Assembly (NCBI GenBank): GCA_903959905.1
Contig: CAJBYO010000014.1
Span: 29,295-93,294, forward strand
Source: an uncultured Bacteroidales bacterium
GTDB taxonomy: Bacteria > Bacteroidota > Bacteroidia > Bacteroidales > FEN-979
DNA length: 64,000 nt
Direction of reading: 5' to 3'
A program made the position numbers and the translations under genes. This document shows positions 34,490-43,984 of this stretch, one piece after another; position 1 is the first letter of the stretch; each line of letters begins with the position of its first letter. The notes beneath the pieces are model-generated. The model was not told the DNA's origin. It was given only the letters and a program-made list of their open reading frames with translations, and ran no database searches.

Positions 34490-36111
34490 AATACATGATA
34501 TCCGGGGCAAAGCTCTTATACGGCCTTTTTATCCTGGCATTCCTTGCCGGCCATGCTCTTTTTGCACAGATTTCTCCCGGAGAATTATCCAGGGTGCATT
34601 CGAACCTTGAAGGGATGTCAAACTGTACCCATTGCCATGTGCTGGGAAAGAAAGTTTCCAACCAGAAATGCCTGGAATGCCATACGGAACTGAAAGCCAG
34701 GATTGATATCAGCAAAGGTTACCATGCCTCCGCAGAAGTCAGGGGGAAGGAATGCGTTGTTTGTCACAGTGATCATCACGGGCTCAATTTCCAGATTGTC
34801 AGGTTCAAAAAAGAAACCTTCAACCATAACCTCACCGGGTTCACGCTGACCGGCGCACACGCTAAAAAACAGTGCATTGATTGCCACAAACCTGAATTCA
34901 TCCGTGATCCTAAAATCAAAAAGAAAAAGTTCACCTACCTGGGTTTAAACACGGCCTGTTTGACATGCCATGCCGATTATCACCAGCAAACGCTTGCTGT
35001 TACCTGTAACGATTGCCACGATGTAAATACCTTCAAACCAGCTGCAAAATTTGATCACACGAAGGCCAAATTTCAACTGAGCGGCAAGCATCAGCAGGTT
35101 GCGTGTAACCTTTGCCACAAGACCGGGATAAAGAACGGACTGAAATTCCAGGAATTTAAAGGAGTGGTTTCCAACAACTGTTCGAGCTGCCATAAAGACC
35201 CGCACAACAGCAAGTTCGGCCAGAACTGCTCCCAGTGCCATTCTGAAATATCTTTCAATGTTATAAAGGGGGCGCAAAATTTCGACCACAGTAAAACCGA
35301 TTTTAAACTGGAAGGCAAACATCAGAAAGTTGCCTGTGCTACATGCCACAAAACAAAGTTCACAAATGCCATGGCATTTGACCGTTGCACCAGTTGCCAC
35401 AAAGATTACCATAAGAGTGAGTTCGCAAGGCAGGGAATATCTCCCGATTGCGCGCAATGCCACACGGTAAATGGCTTTAACGAATTTAACTTCACCATTG
35501 AGCAACACAATGCCGGGGCATTCCAGCTTAAAGGCGCCCACCTTGCCACACCGTGTTTTGCCTGTCATAAAAAAGAGACAATAACCCTTGACACAGCATG
35601 GCATTTCAGGGATATCGGGAAACGGTGTAACGACTGCCACAAGAATATTCACCAGACTTTCATCAGTGACAAGTATTATCCTGATGCCAACTGCCAGTCA
35701 TGCCATAATGAAACAAAATGGAGCCAGGTCAGTTTTGATCACCAGAAAACCAACTTCACACTTGATGGAGCGCATGCGGCAAAAACCTGCAGGGACTGTC
35801 ATTTCAAAAAAGATGCAAAAGGATCATCAATCCAGCGGTTTATGGGCATGGAGACGAATTGTGAAAGCTGCCATAAAGATGTTCATGCCGGACAGTTTGC
35901 GGTCAAAAATGCAACCGACTGTTCCACCTGTCATGCAACAGGAGCATTCAAACCCGCCGCAAAATTTGATCATTCCAGGACGTTATTCCCGCTTGACGGA
36001 AAACACAAGGATGTTGCATGTATCAAGTGTCACAAACCCGGAAAAGACAAGGATAAGCCATATATTCTGTATAAAATAAAGGAGTTCAAATGCGAAAACT
36101 GTCATCATTAA
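34486..36111 (+). CDS. Periplasmic multiheme cytochrome c, 20 CXXCH motifs
   Basis: The 541-residue protein has a signal peptide ('LLYGLFILAFLAGHALFA') and 20 CXXCH heme-binding motifs, about one per 27 residues. Its repeating module is FDH-x7-F-x-L-x-G-x-H-x5-CxxCH ('FDHTKAKFQLSGKHQQVACNLCH', and similar at least five times), which supplies extra His residues for bis-His ligation, as in the cytochrome c3/c7 families. It starts by a 4-base overlap with the oxidoreductase gene and ends by a 22-base overlap with the next cytochrome gene, so the three are translationally coupled. Probable role: periplasmic electron shuttle or wire. Confidence 0.9.
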   Translation: MKYMISGAKLLYGLFILAFLAGHALFAQISPGELSRVHSNLEGMSNCTHCHVLGKKVSNQKCLECHTELKARIDISKGYHASAEVRGKECVVCHSDHHGLNFQIVRFKKETFNHNLTGFTLTGAHAKKQCIDCHKPEFIRDPKIKKKKFTYLGLNTACLTCHADYHQQTLAVTCNDCHDVNTFKPAAKFDHTKAKFQLSGKHQQVACNLCHKTGIKNGLKFQEFKGVVSNNCSSCHKDPHNSKFGQNCSQCHSEISFNVIKGAQNFDHSKTDFKLEGKHQKVACATCHKTKFTNAMAFDRCTSCHKDYHKSEFARQGISPDCAQCHTVNGFNEFNFTIEQHNAGAFQLKGAHLATPCFACHKKETITLDTAWHFRDIGKRCNDCHKNIHQTFISDKYYPDANCQSCHNETKWSQVSFDHQKTNFTLDGAHAAKTCRDCHFKKDAKGSSIQRFMGMETNCESCHKDVHAGQFAVKNATDCSTCHATGAFKPAAKFDHSRTLFPLDGKHKDVACIKCHKPGKDKDKPYILYKIKEFKCENCHH

Positions 36112-38411
36112 TCGTGTTGCTGGTTATTTCAACCAGCCTGTTATCCCAAACATCTCCACATGGAGCCGGTTTTGAGACAACCTGCCTGGATTGCCATAAC
36201 ACCACAGGTTGGAAAATTGACATGAAAACCCTTTCATTCAACCATGCAGCCACAAAATTCCCGCTTACGGGACAACATCAGGCTGTTGACTGCCGCCGGT
36301 GTCATCCTTCCCTGGAGTTTGCAAATGCCGGAACTGAATGTATATCGTGTCACACCGACATGCATAACCAAACACTGGGACCTGACTGTGCCCGCTGTCA
36401 CAGTCCGAAATCCTGGGTTGTAAACAGTATCACTGAAATCCATCAGCGTGGAAGATTCCCGCTCCTGGGTGCGCATGTAACTGCCGACTGTTTTACCTGT
36501 CATACGAATGCCTCCGCCTCCAAACTTAATTTCGGAGAACCCCTTGGCATCCAGTGTATCGATTGCCACCAGGCAAATTATAATTCCACATTAAACCCCA
36601 AACATGTACCGCCTAATTTTTCAACCAATTGCATTGATTGCCATTCGATAAATGCTTTCACATGGAATGATGCCCATTTCAACCATTCCAATATTACGAA
36701 TGCATGTGTTGAATGTCACATTTCAAATTACAATGCAACGGCAAATCCTAACCACAATTCTATTGGTTTCTCAACCGATTGCAAGGCCTGCCACACTACA
36801 AATCCCGGGTGGAGGCCTGCCGAATACCGTGACCACGACGCAAAATCCTTTCCAATTTATTCGGGCAGCCATAACGGAACATGGAACAGTTGTGCGGAAT
36901 GTCATACCAATCCTGCAAGTTACACTCAATATACCTGCATTGACTGCCACGAGCACAATCCAGGCGACATGAACAGCGAGCATGAGGGTGTGCAGGGGTA
37001 TGCATATAACAGTCCGGCATGTTTTGCATGCCATCCAACCGGTTCCAAAGAGGGAACCTTCAACCATGCAACCTCCCCTTTTCCTTTAACGGGCGCTCAT
37101 ATAGAAACAGCATGTATCAAATGCCACACAAACGGCTATCCGGGAACATCAACTGTTTGCTACAACTGCCATACACAGAGTTTCAACGAGTCACAAAACC
37201 CGAGCCATGTGGCCATTAACATTCCGACCGACTGCGGTACCTGCCACACCACCCTGCCGGGTTGGAAACCAGCCACCTTCCCGATCCATGACACTTATTA
37301 TATACTTGCAGGAGCTCATCTTCCTATTGCCAACGATTGTGCAAAATGTCACCAGGGCAACTATACCACTTCGCCTAAGTTATGCTTTGGATGTCATGCT
37401 GAGAAGTACAACGCCTCCACCAACCCCAACCATATCACTGCAAATTTCCCTACCACCTGTGAAACATGCCACTCGCAAACTGCCTGGACTCCATCAACTT
37501 TTGATCACAATCTCGTTTATCCCTTAACCGGGAAACATGCACTCATTGCAGCCAACTGCTACGCATGTCACCAGGGTAATTATATCAACACCCCCAACAC
37601 TTGCGCCGGGTGCCATCTGCCAAATTATACCGCTGCGACAAATCCAAACCATGTGACTTCAAATTTCCCGACCACATGTCAGACGTGTCACTCTACTGCA
37701 GGCTGGTCTCCATCAACATTTAACCATGAAACCACCTATCCGCTCACGGGGGCACATGCAACCATTGCAAACAACTGTTTTGCCTGCCACCAGGGAAGCT
37801 ATGTAAACACGCCCAACACGTGCGCCGGTTGTCATATGCCCAATTACAATTCATCTGTGAACCCTAACCATGTTGCCGGCAATTACCCGACAACATGCAA
37901 TACCTGCCACACAACAAATCCAAACTGGACACCTGCCACATTCCCGATCCACAACAACTACTATATTATTGCCGGTGCCCACGTTTCGGTTGCCTGCAAT
38001 ACCTGTCACAACGGGAATTACAACACAACACCCAACACCTGTGCAGGGTGCCATCTGACAAACTACAACCAAACGACCAACCCGGGCCATTCGGCAGCGC
38101 AATTCCCAACCACATGTGCCGATTGCCATACACAAACGGCATGGTCGCCCGCCAACTGGAACCATGACGCGCAGTATTTTCCGATCTATTCCGGCAAGCA
38201 TAAAAACGAATGGAACACATGCTCTGATTGTCATACGAATCCGGCCAACTATGCCATTTTCACATGTACAACTTCCTGTCACCCGCAAGCATCCATGAAC
38301 AGCAAACATCAGGGAATAAGCGGCTATTCATACAACAGTACTGCCTGCTACAACTGTCACCCGACAGGAAATGCAGGAAAAATGATTAACAGAATTGATC
38401 CAAAGGAGTAA
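36090..38411 (+). CDS. Large multiheme cytochrome c, 29 CXXCH plus one CX3CH, with 73-residue repeats
   Basis: The 773-residue protein has a signal peptide (MRKLSSLIVLLVISTSLLSQ) and 30 candidate heme sites. From about residue 378, five tandem units of 72-74 residues begin with a 'PTTCxTCH' phrase and mostly hold three motifs each (for example CETCH, CYACH, CAGCH). A separate ~52-residue block around 268-319 recurs at 710-761; its second motif is CIDCH in the first copy and CTTSCH in the second. Asn/Thr-rich spacers suggest an exposed location. No T9SS tail is seen. It may sit in, or extend from, the outer membrane together with the barrel coded 9 bases downstream. Confidence 0.9.
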   Translation: MRKLSSLIVLLVISTSLLSQTSPHGAGFETTCLDCHNTTGWKIDMKTLSFNHAATKFPLTGQHQAVDCRRCHPSLEFANAGTECISCHTDMHNQTLGPDCARCHSPKSWVVNSITEIHQRGRFPLLGAHVTADCFTCHTNASASKLNFGEPLGIQCIDCHQANYNSTLNPKHVPPNFSTNCIDCHSINAFTWNDAHFNHSNITNACVECHISNYNATANPNHNSIGFSTDCKACHTTNPGWRPAEYRDHDAKSFPIYSGSHNGTWNSCAECHTNPASYTQYTCIDCHEHNPGDMNSEHEGVQGYAYNSPACFACHPTGSKEGTFNHATSPFPLTGAHIETACIKCHTNGYPGTSTVCYNCHTQSFNESQNPSHVAINIPTDCGTCHTTLPGWKPATFPIHDTYYILAGAHLPIANDCAKCHQGNYTTSPKLCFGCHAEKYNASTNPNHITANFPTTCETCHSQTAWTPSTFDHNLVYPLTGKHALIAANCYACHQGNYINTPNTCAGCHLPNYTAATNPNHVTSNFPTTCQTCHSTAGWSPSTFNHETTYPLTGAHATIANNCFACHQGSYVNTPNTCAGCHMPNYNSSVNPNHVAGNYPTTCNTCHTTNPNWTPATFPIHNNYYIIAGAHVSVACNTCHNGNYNTTPNTCAGCHLTNYNQTTNPGHSAAQFPTTCADCHTQTAWSPANWNHDAQYFPIYSGKHKNEWNTCSDCHTNPANYAIFTCTTSCHPQASMNSKHQGISGYSYNSTACYNCHPTGNAGKMINRIDPKE

Positions 38412-38420
38412 CGAAGAACT

Positions 38421-40055
38421 ATGAGATACCTGCTTCCGGTCATCATGCTGCTTGCCTGCGGGCCATTACTTTATGGTCAGAATCCTTCCATGGGACAGGA
38501 AGGGAAGGTGTCATATACAACCACGCAGAATGTATATGTTAAATTTCAGTCAACAGATAACATTGCCACTGGCGACACCCTGTTTTCTGTTCAGAACGGC
38601 GTGCCGGTACCGGTGCTCATCGTCAGGGAGATTTCTTCCATTTCATGCGTATGCACTACTGTTTCATCACAAAAAGTTTCGGTAGGCGATGCAATGGTAT
38701 CAAGAAAGAAAGCGGTTATTAAGGAAACAACGGGAACCGCAGTTGTACCAGAATTACCGGATACCAAAGCGTACACGGATTCTGCTGTGACCAGAAAAAG
38801 TTCGTCTCTGAAACGGACACAGGTAGTCAGCGGGAATATTTCAGCCGCATCGTATCTCAATTTTTCCAATGCCACCGCGAATTCTCAAAGAATGAGATAC
38901 ACCTTTGCGATGGTCATCGAGAATATCGGCAATACCAAACTTTCAGCCGAAACCTACATTTCCTTCAGCCACCGGCTTGGAGAATGGAGCGAAATTCAAA
39001 ATGACGTTTTCAACGGGTTGAAGATATACAGCCTTTCCCTGAACTATAAGTTCAATAAGAACAACACCGTTTGGCTTGGGAGAAAAATAAATCCCAGGAT
39101 ATCCAATGCCGGTGCCATTGACGGGTTGCAATATGAATTGAAGGCCAGGTCATTTACCATCGGATTGTTTGCCGGCACCAGGCCTGATTACAAAAATTAC
39201 AGTTTCAGCCCCAGTCTCCCGCAATTCGGGGCATACCTCGCACATGACCTTACCGGGAAACATGGCAACATGCAAACCACGGTTGCTTGCATTGAACAAA
39301 TGTACCAGGGTATGACTGACCGGAGGTTTGCATACCTTCAGCATACAAATTCACTTCTCAGAAACCTCTATTTCTTTGGATCAGTGGAGGTTGATCTGTA
39401 TAAAAAAACCATGAATAAAGTTGACACAACTGTCAGCCGGGATACTACCTACACAAAGGATAACTCACCCACCCTCTCCAACCTGTATCTCTCCCTCCGG
39501 TATCGCCCGATCAGGCAATTGTCGCTTTCAATTTCTTACAGCGCCAGGCAGAATGTGATCTACTATGAAACGTATAAGTCATTGGTGGAAAGGATGCTGG
39601 AAGCAGCCACTGTCAACGGATACACGTTACAGATCAATTACCAGCCGGTAAAATTGCTGTCAATTGGCGTCAACGCCGGATACCGAAACAGTAAAAATGA
39701 CCCCAAACCCTCTAAAAACATCTACGGTTACGTTACCTACAGCCAGGTGCCAGGGATCAATGTTGCAGCAACCATTTCAGCAACGGTTCTTGAAACGAGT
39801 TACATGTCGGGCAACATTTACAGTGCAGGCATTACCCGCGACCTCATTCCGGGGAAACTTTCGGCAGAACTGGCATACCGGTATGTCAGCTATAAATTTT
39901 TCGGAGGTGAATCAAAACTTGTTCAGAATATGGGTGAGGTTAATTTCACCTGGAGGATTATTAAAAAGCTATCGTGCGGAGTCTATTATGAAGGCACATT
40001 CGACAAAACCTCCATCTTCAACAGGATGTATATAAACCTTACCCAGCGCTTTTAA
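38421..40055 (+). CDS. Outer-membrane beta-barrel candidate of the multiheme cluster
   Basis: The 544-residue protein has a signal peptide (MRYLLPVIMLLACGPLLYG), an N-terminal globular part with Cys pair 'SCVC' (about 75-78), a helical linker (about 100-135), and from about 140 to the end alternating amphipathic strands such as 'TKLSAETYISFSHRL' and 'LSLSISYSARQNVIYY'. The final residue is Phe ('YINLTQRF'), the usual beta-barrel insertion signal. It follows the 30-heme cytochrome by 9 bases. By position it would be the porin partner of a porin-cytochrome conduit, but no sequence similarity to MtrB or known porins is claimed. Confidence 0.7.
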   Translation: MRYLLPVIMLLACGPLLYGQNPSMGQEGKVSYTTTQNVYVKFQSTDNIATGDTLFSVQNGVPVPVLIVREISSISCVCTTVSSQKVSVGDAMVSRKKAVIKETTGTAVVPELPDTKAYTDSAVTRKSSSLKRTQVVSGNISAASYLNFSNATANSQRMRYTFAMVIENIGNTKLSAETYISFSHRLGEWSEIQNDVFNGLKIYSLSLNYKFNKNNTVWLGRKINPRISNAGAIDGLQYELKARSFTIGLFAGTRPDYKNYSFSPSLPQFGAYLAHDLTGKHGNMQTTVACIEQMYQGMTDRRFAYLQHTNSLLRNLYFFGSVEVDLYKKTMNKVDTTVSRDTTYTKDNSPTLSNLYLSLRYRPIRQLSLSISYSARQNVIYYETYKSLVERMLEAATVNGYTLQINYQPVKLLSIGVNAGYRNSKNDPKPSKNIYGYVTYSQVPGINVAATISATVLETSYMSGNIYSAGITRDLIPGKLSAELAYRYVSYKFFGGESKLVQNMGEVNFTWRIIKKLSCGVYYEGTFDKTSIFNRMYINLTQRF

Positions 40056-40112
40056 CTCTCCCCCGGCATTCAGGTTTGATATGTTTTATGCCCGGAATGC
40101 AATGAATAATAT

Positions 40113-40120
40113 TATCTTTG
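40113..40120 (+). promoter_or_regulatory. Minus-7 box for the OB-type protein gene
   Basis: TATCTTTG lies 38 bases before ATG 40159 in the 103-base gap after the barrel gene, so this gene probably has its own transcript. Confidence 0.5.
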
Positions 40121-40158
40121 CGCCCTGAAAAAACAACAAACAAAATAACGATCATTTT

Positions 40159-40893
40159 ATGAAAGGCAACAAAATCATCTTTATCATCGTCCTCCTTGTT
40201 TTGGGCGTTTTCTTTATTGTAACCACCTGCTACAGAAGCGGAGAGAAAAAAAACGCAAGGGTATTGCCTCCGGGCACCCATGGCGTTGTAATTGCTGACA
40301 TCATTCAAACAAGCAACTACACCTATCTGCAGGTAGACGAAAACAACAACAAATTCTGGATTGCGGTTATGCGGGTTGACGCAAAAAAAGGCGACTCGGT
40401 TTATTATTCCAAGGCATATGAAATGAAAGACTTCGTAAGCAAGGAGCTCAACAGGACATTCCCGTCTGTGTTTTTTGTTGAAGATGCAACCAACAAACTT
40501 CCCTCTGCAGCACCTGCTTCCCCGGCACAGTTGACCCCCGGCAAGCCCAACATTGTAAAGTGGAATGAAATATCAGTTCAAACTCCCAAAGGAGGTATTA
40601 CCATCGCCGATTTGTACAAAGGCAAGGATTCATATGCCGGTAAATCGGTGATTATCAGGGGTGTTGTAGTTAAGTACAATCCACAGGTGATGAACAAAAA
40701 CTGGGTTCATATCCAGGATGCAACTGAATTCTCAGGTAAATTTGACCTGACAGTCACCACCCTTGACAGCCTCGTTGTTGGCAAGACTGCAACATTTACA
40801 GGAATCATCGCTGTGAACAAAGACTTCGGTTCAGGCTATTCCTATGAAATCATCATGGAGCAGGCCAAAGCCAGTAACATTACCGACAAGTAA
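40159..40893 (+). CDS. Membrane-anchored or lipoprotein-like protein with two OB-type domains
   Basis: The 244-residue protein has an N-terminal hydrophobic segment (5-22) ending in 'VTTCYRSG', which may be an atypical lipobox or just a membrane anchor. Two beta-rich halves follow: 'HGVVIADIIQTSNYTYLQVDENNNKFWIAV' (about 42-72) and 'YAGKSVIIRGVVVKYNPQVMNKNWVHIQDAT' (about 160-192), patterns typical of OB-fold or nucleic-acid-binding-like domains found in exported proteins near c-type cytochromes. Role unknown. It closes the electron-transfer cluster but has its own promoter. Confidence 0.65.
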   Translation: MKGNKIIFIIVLLVLGVFFIVTTCYRSGEKKNARVLPPGTHGVVIADIIQTSNYTYLQVDENNNKFWIAVMRVDAKKGDSVYYSKAYEMKDFVSKELNRTFPSVFFVEDATNKLPSAAPASPAQLTPGKPNIVKWNEISVQTPKGGITIADLYKGKDSYAGKSVIIRGVVVKYNPQVMNKNWVHIQDATEFSGKFDLTVTTLDSLVVGKTATFTGIIAVNKDFGSGYSYEIIMEQAKASNITDK

Positions 40894-40895
40894 GA

Positions 40896-41156
40896 TCAGG
40901 CAGGTTTTTCCGGGTCCTCATTTCTTACCACCTCTATTTTCAGGTGCGCCACCATGGCGGCAATGGCGCCGACTGCGGCCAGCATTGGAGCCACCAGTGC
41001 ACCAATCACGCCGAATGTTAAGGGGATCTCAAGATATACCTTACCGTCGTCATCCTTGATGATCAACCTTCTTACGTTGCCCTCGTGAATGAGCTGATTG
41101 ACTTTTTCAACCAGTTCCTCACCCTTGACTTTGAATTCTTCGGTGAATTTTTCCAT
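40896..41156 (-). CDS. DUF4342-family small protein
   Basis: The 86-residue protein has a charged N-terminal helix ('EEFKVKGEELVEKVNQLIHEGNVRRLIIKD'), a strand pair, and a hydrophobic Ala/Val-rich segment ('FGVIGALVAPMLAAVGAIAAMVAHL', about 49-73) likely to associate with the membrane. This matches the DUF4342 family. Function unknown. It converges with the cluster at 40893, only two bases apart. Confidence 0.8.
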   Translation of the reverse strand: MEKFTEEFKVKGEELVEKVNQLIHEGNVRRLIIKDDDGKVYLEIPLTFGVIGALVAPMLAAVGAIAAMVAHLKIEVVRNEDPEKPA

Positions 41157-41185
41157 AATACGCGATTTATGTCAGGCGGATTAAG

Positions 41186-41193
41186 TATCTTTG
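41186..41193 (+). promoter_or_regulatory. Upstream minus-7 box before rpsO
   Basis: TATCTTTG on the plus strand, about 150 bases before rpsO; possibly a second promoter. Confidence 0.3.
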
Positions 41194-41260
41194 CCTGAAG
41201 ACATTCAAATTTACAGTATTTTTCAAGCGCAGGACAAATATTATCCTGTCAAAAGATTTA

Positions 41261-41292
41261 TTTGGTAATATCAAAAGGAATTCTTAATTTTG
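41261..41292 (+). promoter_or_regulatory. Promoter for rpsO
   Basis: TTTG (41261-41264), a 20-base spacer and TAATTTTG (41285-41292) form a textbook Bacteroidota promoter, 50 bases before rpsO. The leader is long enough for S15 autoregulation, though no specific fold was identified. Confidence 0.7.
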
Positions 41293-41342
41293 CAGGCTAT
41301 TTAAAAGGCCTATTAAGTTAATCAGAAACAACACTTACAGCA

Positions 41343-41612
41343 ATGAATTTAGCACCTGAAGTTAAAAAGAAAGCATTCAAAGAATTTGGGAAATCAGAAT
41401 TTGACAGCGGCTCTACGGAAGCGCAGGTGGCGCTCTTCACCATGAAAATCCAGCATCTTACTGAGCACCTCAAGGTCAACAAGAAAGATATGGTTACCGA
41501 ACGGTCACTGGTCATCATGGTAGGCAAGAGAAGGAAATTACTGGATTATTTAAAAGGCAAAGAGATTCAGCGTTATCGTGATATCATCAAGAAACTCGGT
41601 ATTCGTAAGTAA
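41343..41612 (+). CDS. rpsO: 30S ribosomal protein S15
   Basis: The 89-residue protein is a standard S15: 'FGKSEFDSGSTEAQVALFTMKIQHLTEHLKVNKKD' and 'LVGKRRKLLDYLKGKEIQRYRDIIKKLGIRK'-type ending. It binds 16S rRNA and helps assemble the platform. It is followed by a hairpin and then pnp, the arrangement conserved widely in bacteria. Confidence 0.98.
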   Translation: MNLAPEVKKKAFKEFGKSEFDSGSTEAQVALFTMKIQHLTEHLKVNKKDMVTERSLVIMVGKRRKLLDYLKGKEIQRYRDIIKKLGIRK

Positions 41613-41638
41613 ATTAACAATTTTCTTTATAAATCAAG

Positions 41639-41667
41639 AAAGAGGCAATGTGATAATTGCCTCTTTT
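41639..41667 (+). terminator. Intrinsic terminator/processing hairpin between rpsO and pnp
   Basis: AAAGAGGCAAT (41639-41649) pairs perfectly with ATTGCCTCTTT (41656-41666) across a 6-base loop, followed by a short T run. It lies 27 bases after rpsO and 21 before pnp, so it may partly terminate transcription or be an RNase processing site. Confidence 0.8.
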
Positions 41668-41687
41668 AATATCTGAAAGAGACAAAC

Positions 41688-43916
41688 ATGATTGGAATTA
41701 CAAAAACTTTTTCCCTTGCCGACGGCCGGGAGATTTCCCTGGAAACCGGCAAACTCGCCAAACAGTCCGATGGGTCTGTCGTAGTAAAGATGGGCGACAC
41801 CATGCTGCTTGCGACAGTTGTAGCAAACCAGGATGCCAAAGAGAACGTTGACTTTATGCCGTTGTCGGTTGAATACCGCGAAAAATATGCTGCAGCCGGA
41901 AGATTCCCGGGAGGTTTTTTCAAACGCGAAGCACGCCCGTCAGACTATGAAATTCTGATCTCAAGATTAATTGACAGGGCACTTCGCCCGCTTTTCCCTG
42001 ATGATTTCCACGCTGAAGTCCAGGTCATCGTAACACTGATCTCAGCCGATAAGAACGTATTGCCTGATGCACTGGCCTGCCTGGCTGCATCTGCTGCCCT
42101 TTCCGTAAGTGATATTCCTTTCCACGGCCCTATCTCAGAAGTCAGGGTTGCCAGGATCAACGGTGAATTCATGATCAACCCGAACATCGATGTACTTGCC
42201 GGCGCTGATATCGACATCATTGTTGCCGCCTCCATGGAGAACATTGTGATGGTTGAAGGTGAGATGAAAGAAGTTTCAGAAGACGACATGGTAGAAGCCA
42301 TCCGTATCGCCCATGAAGCAATAAAAGTGCAGTGCATGGCCCAGAGCGAACTGGCCGGCATGATTGAAAAATCAAAAATCAAGCGCACCTATTGCCACGA
42401 ATCAAACAACCCTGAATTCAGGGAGAAAGTGAAAGAGGCCACCTACCAGAAAGTGTATGAGATGGCCACCAGCGGGAATGCCAACAAGCATGAACGTAAA
42501 AAAATCATTGAAGGCATCAAGGAAGAATTTGTTGCCACGCTCACCGAAGAGGAAAAAGAAGCCAACAAGAACCTCATCGGACGTTACTACCACGAAGTTG
42601 AAAAAGAAGCCATCCGCAATGCGACCATGGACAACCGCAAAAGACTCGACGGCCGTAAACTTGACGAGATCCGCCCGATCTGGACAGAGATCGACTATTT
42701 ACCCGCATCACACGGCTCTGCCATCTTCACACGCGGCGAAACACAGTCACTTACCACAGTAACCCTTGGTACAAAACTTGACCAGCAGGCTATCGACGGC
42801 GCCATTATTGAAGGCAAAGTGAACTTCATCCTTCACTACAATTTCCCTTCATTTGCAACCGGTGAGGTAAAACCGATCCGCAGCACCGGCCGCCGCGAAA
42901 TCGGCCATGGAAACCTTGCACTTCGTGCATTGAAGAACATGATCCCACAGGGTGCGGATAATTTGTATACGATCAGGATCGTTTCCGATATCCTGGAATC
43001 AAACGGTAGTTCCTCCATGGCAACTGTCTGCGCCGGCACAATGGCTCTGATGGATGCCGGTGTTAAAATAGCAAAACCTGTGTCAGGGATTGCCATGGGA
43101 CTTATCACGGATAACAAACGCTACGTTGTTCTTTCCGATATCCTTGGCGATGAAGATCATCTCGGCGACATGGACTTTAAAGTTTGTGGAACACGCGACG
43201 GTATTACAGCCTGCCAGATGGACATTAAAGTGGACGGCCTCTCCTTTGACATATTGCGCGAAGCACTGGCCCAGGCAAAACAGGGCCGCCTTCACATCCT
43301 TGGTGAAATGGAAAAAACCATTTCGGAACCACGTGCCGACTTCAAACCTTTTGTTCCCCGCATCTTCCAGATGAAGGTACCTAAGGAATTCATCGGTGCG
43401 ATCATTGGCCCGGGAGGCAAGGTCATCCAGGAGATGCAGCGTGAAACAGGCACTACCATTGTTATCGAGGAAGTTGGTGAATTCGGCATTGTTGATATTG
43501 TTGCCGATAATTTAGAAGCCCGCGACAAGGTAATCGAGAAAATTAAACGCATTGCTTCCGTTGCTGAGGTAGGTGAAATCTACAAGGGTAAGGTGAAAAA
43601 CATCCAGTCCTTTGGCGCCTTCATCGAAATTCTGCCCAACCAGGACGGATTACTCCACATCTCGGAAATTGACTGGAAACGTCTCGAAAAAGTTGAAGAT
43701 GCACTCAAAGTTGGTGATGAAGTTGAAGTGAAACTGATTGAGGTTGATCCAAAAACAGGTAAACTTAAACTGTCGCGCAAAGCACTGCTGCCAAAACCGG
43801 AAGGTTACGTTGAAAGAACCCACGAACCACGTTCCGATCGCCCTGACCGCGGACATGATCGCGGGAATGACCGTGGCCACGACCGTGGCGGCGACCATCG
43901 CGGTCCGAGAAGGTAA
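41688..43916 (+). CDS. pnp: Polynucleotide phosphorylase
   Basis: The 742-residue protein has two RNase PH domains (with '[25 protein letters not shown]' in the first and '[17 protein letters not shown]'-like core in the second), an all-helical linker, a KH domain ('[23 protein letters not shown]') and an S1 domain ('[33 protein letters not shown]'). It degrades RNA 3' to 5' phosphorolytically. The C-terminal tail is Arg/Asp/Gly/His rich ([17 protein letters not shown]), a low-complexity tail coded by imperfect repeats and seen in many Bacteroidota Pnp proteins. Confidence 0.97.
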   Translation: MIGITKTFSLADGREISLETGKLAKQSDGSVVVKMGDTMLLATVVANQDAKENVDFMPLSVEYREKYAAAGRFPGGFFKREARPSDYEILISRLIDRALRPLFPDDFHAEVQVIVTLISADKNVLPDALACLAASAALSVSDIPFHGPISEVRVARINGEFMINPNIDVLAGADIDIIVAASMENIVMVEGEMKEVSEDDMVEAIRIAHEAIKVQCMAQSELAGMIEKSKIKRTYCHESNNPEFREKVKEATYQKVYEMATSGNANKHERKKIIEGIKEEFVATLTEEEKEANKNLIGRYYHEVEKEAIRNATMDNRKRLDGRKLDEIRPIWTEIDYLPASHGSAIFTRGETQSLTTVTLGTKLDQQAIDGAIIEGKVNFILHYNFPSFATGEVKPIRSTGRREIGHGNLALRALKNMIPQGADNLYTIRIVSDILESNGSSSMATVCAGTMALMDAGVKIAKPVSGIAMGLITDNKRYVVLSDILGDEDHLGDMDFKVCGTRDGITACQMDIKVDGLSFDILREALAQAKQGRLHILGEMEKTISEPRADFKPFVPRIFQMKVPKEFIGAIIGPGGKVIQEMQRETGTTIVIEEVGEFGIVDIVADNLEARDKVIEKIKRIASVAEVGEIYKGKVKNIQSFGAFIEILPNQDGLLHISEIDWKRLEKVEDALKVGDEVEVKLIEVDPKTGKLKLSRKALLPKPEGYVERTHEPRSDRPDRGHDRGNDRGHDRGGDHRGPRR

Positions 43917-43984
43917 TCAGGTGTAACCTAAAGTTATTTTTTACGTAAACCGACCTTTAGCAACGGTCAAAAAAATTGGTTCTC

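Noticed and set aside
34945..35652. 235-codon minus-strand frame opposite the 20-heme cytochrome
   Set aside because: Arises from the regular CXXCH codons read in antisense; the sense frame has signal peptide and heme motifs.
41157..41342. Possible structured RNA upstream of rpsO
   Set aside because: The leader is consistent with S15 autoregulation, but I could not identify a specific stem set by eye.
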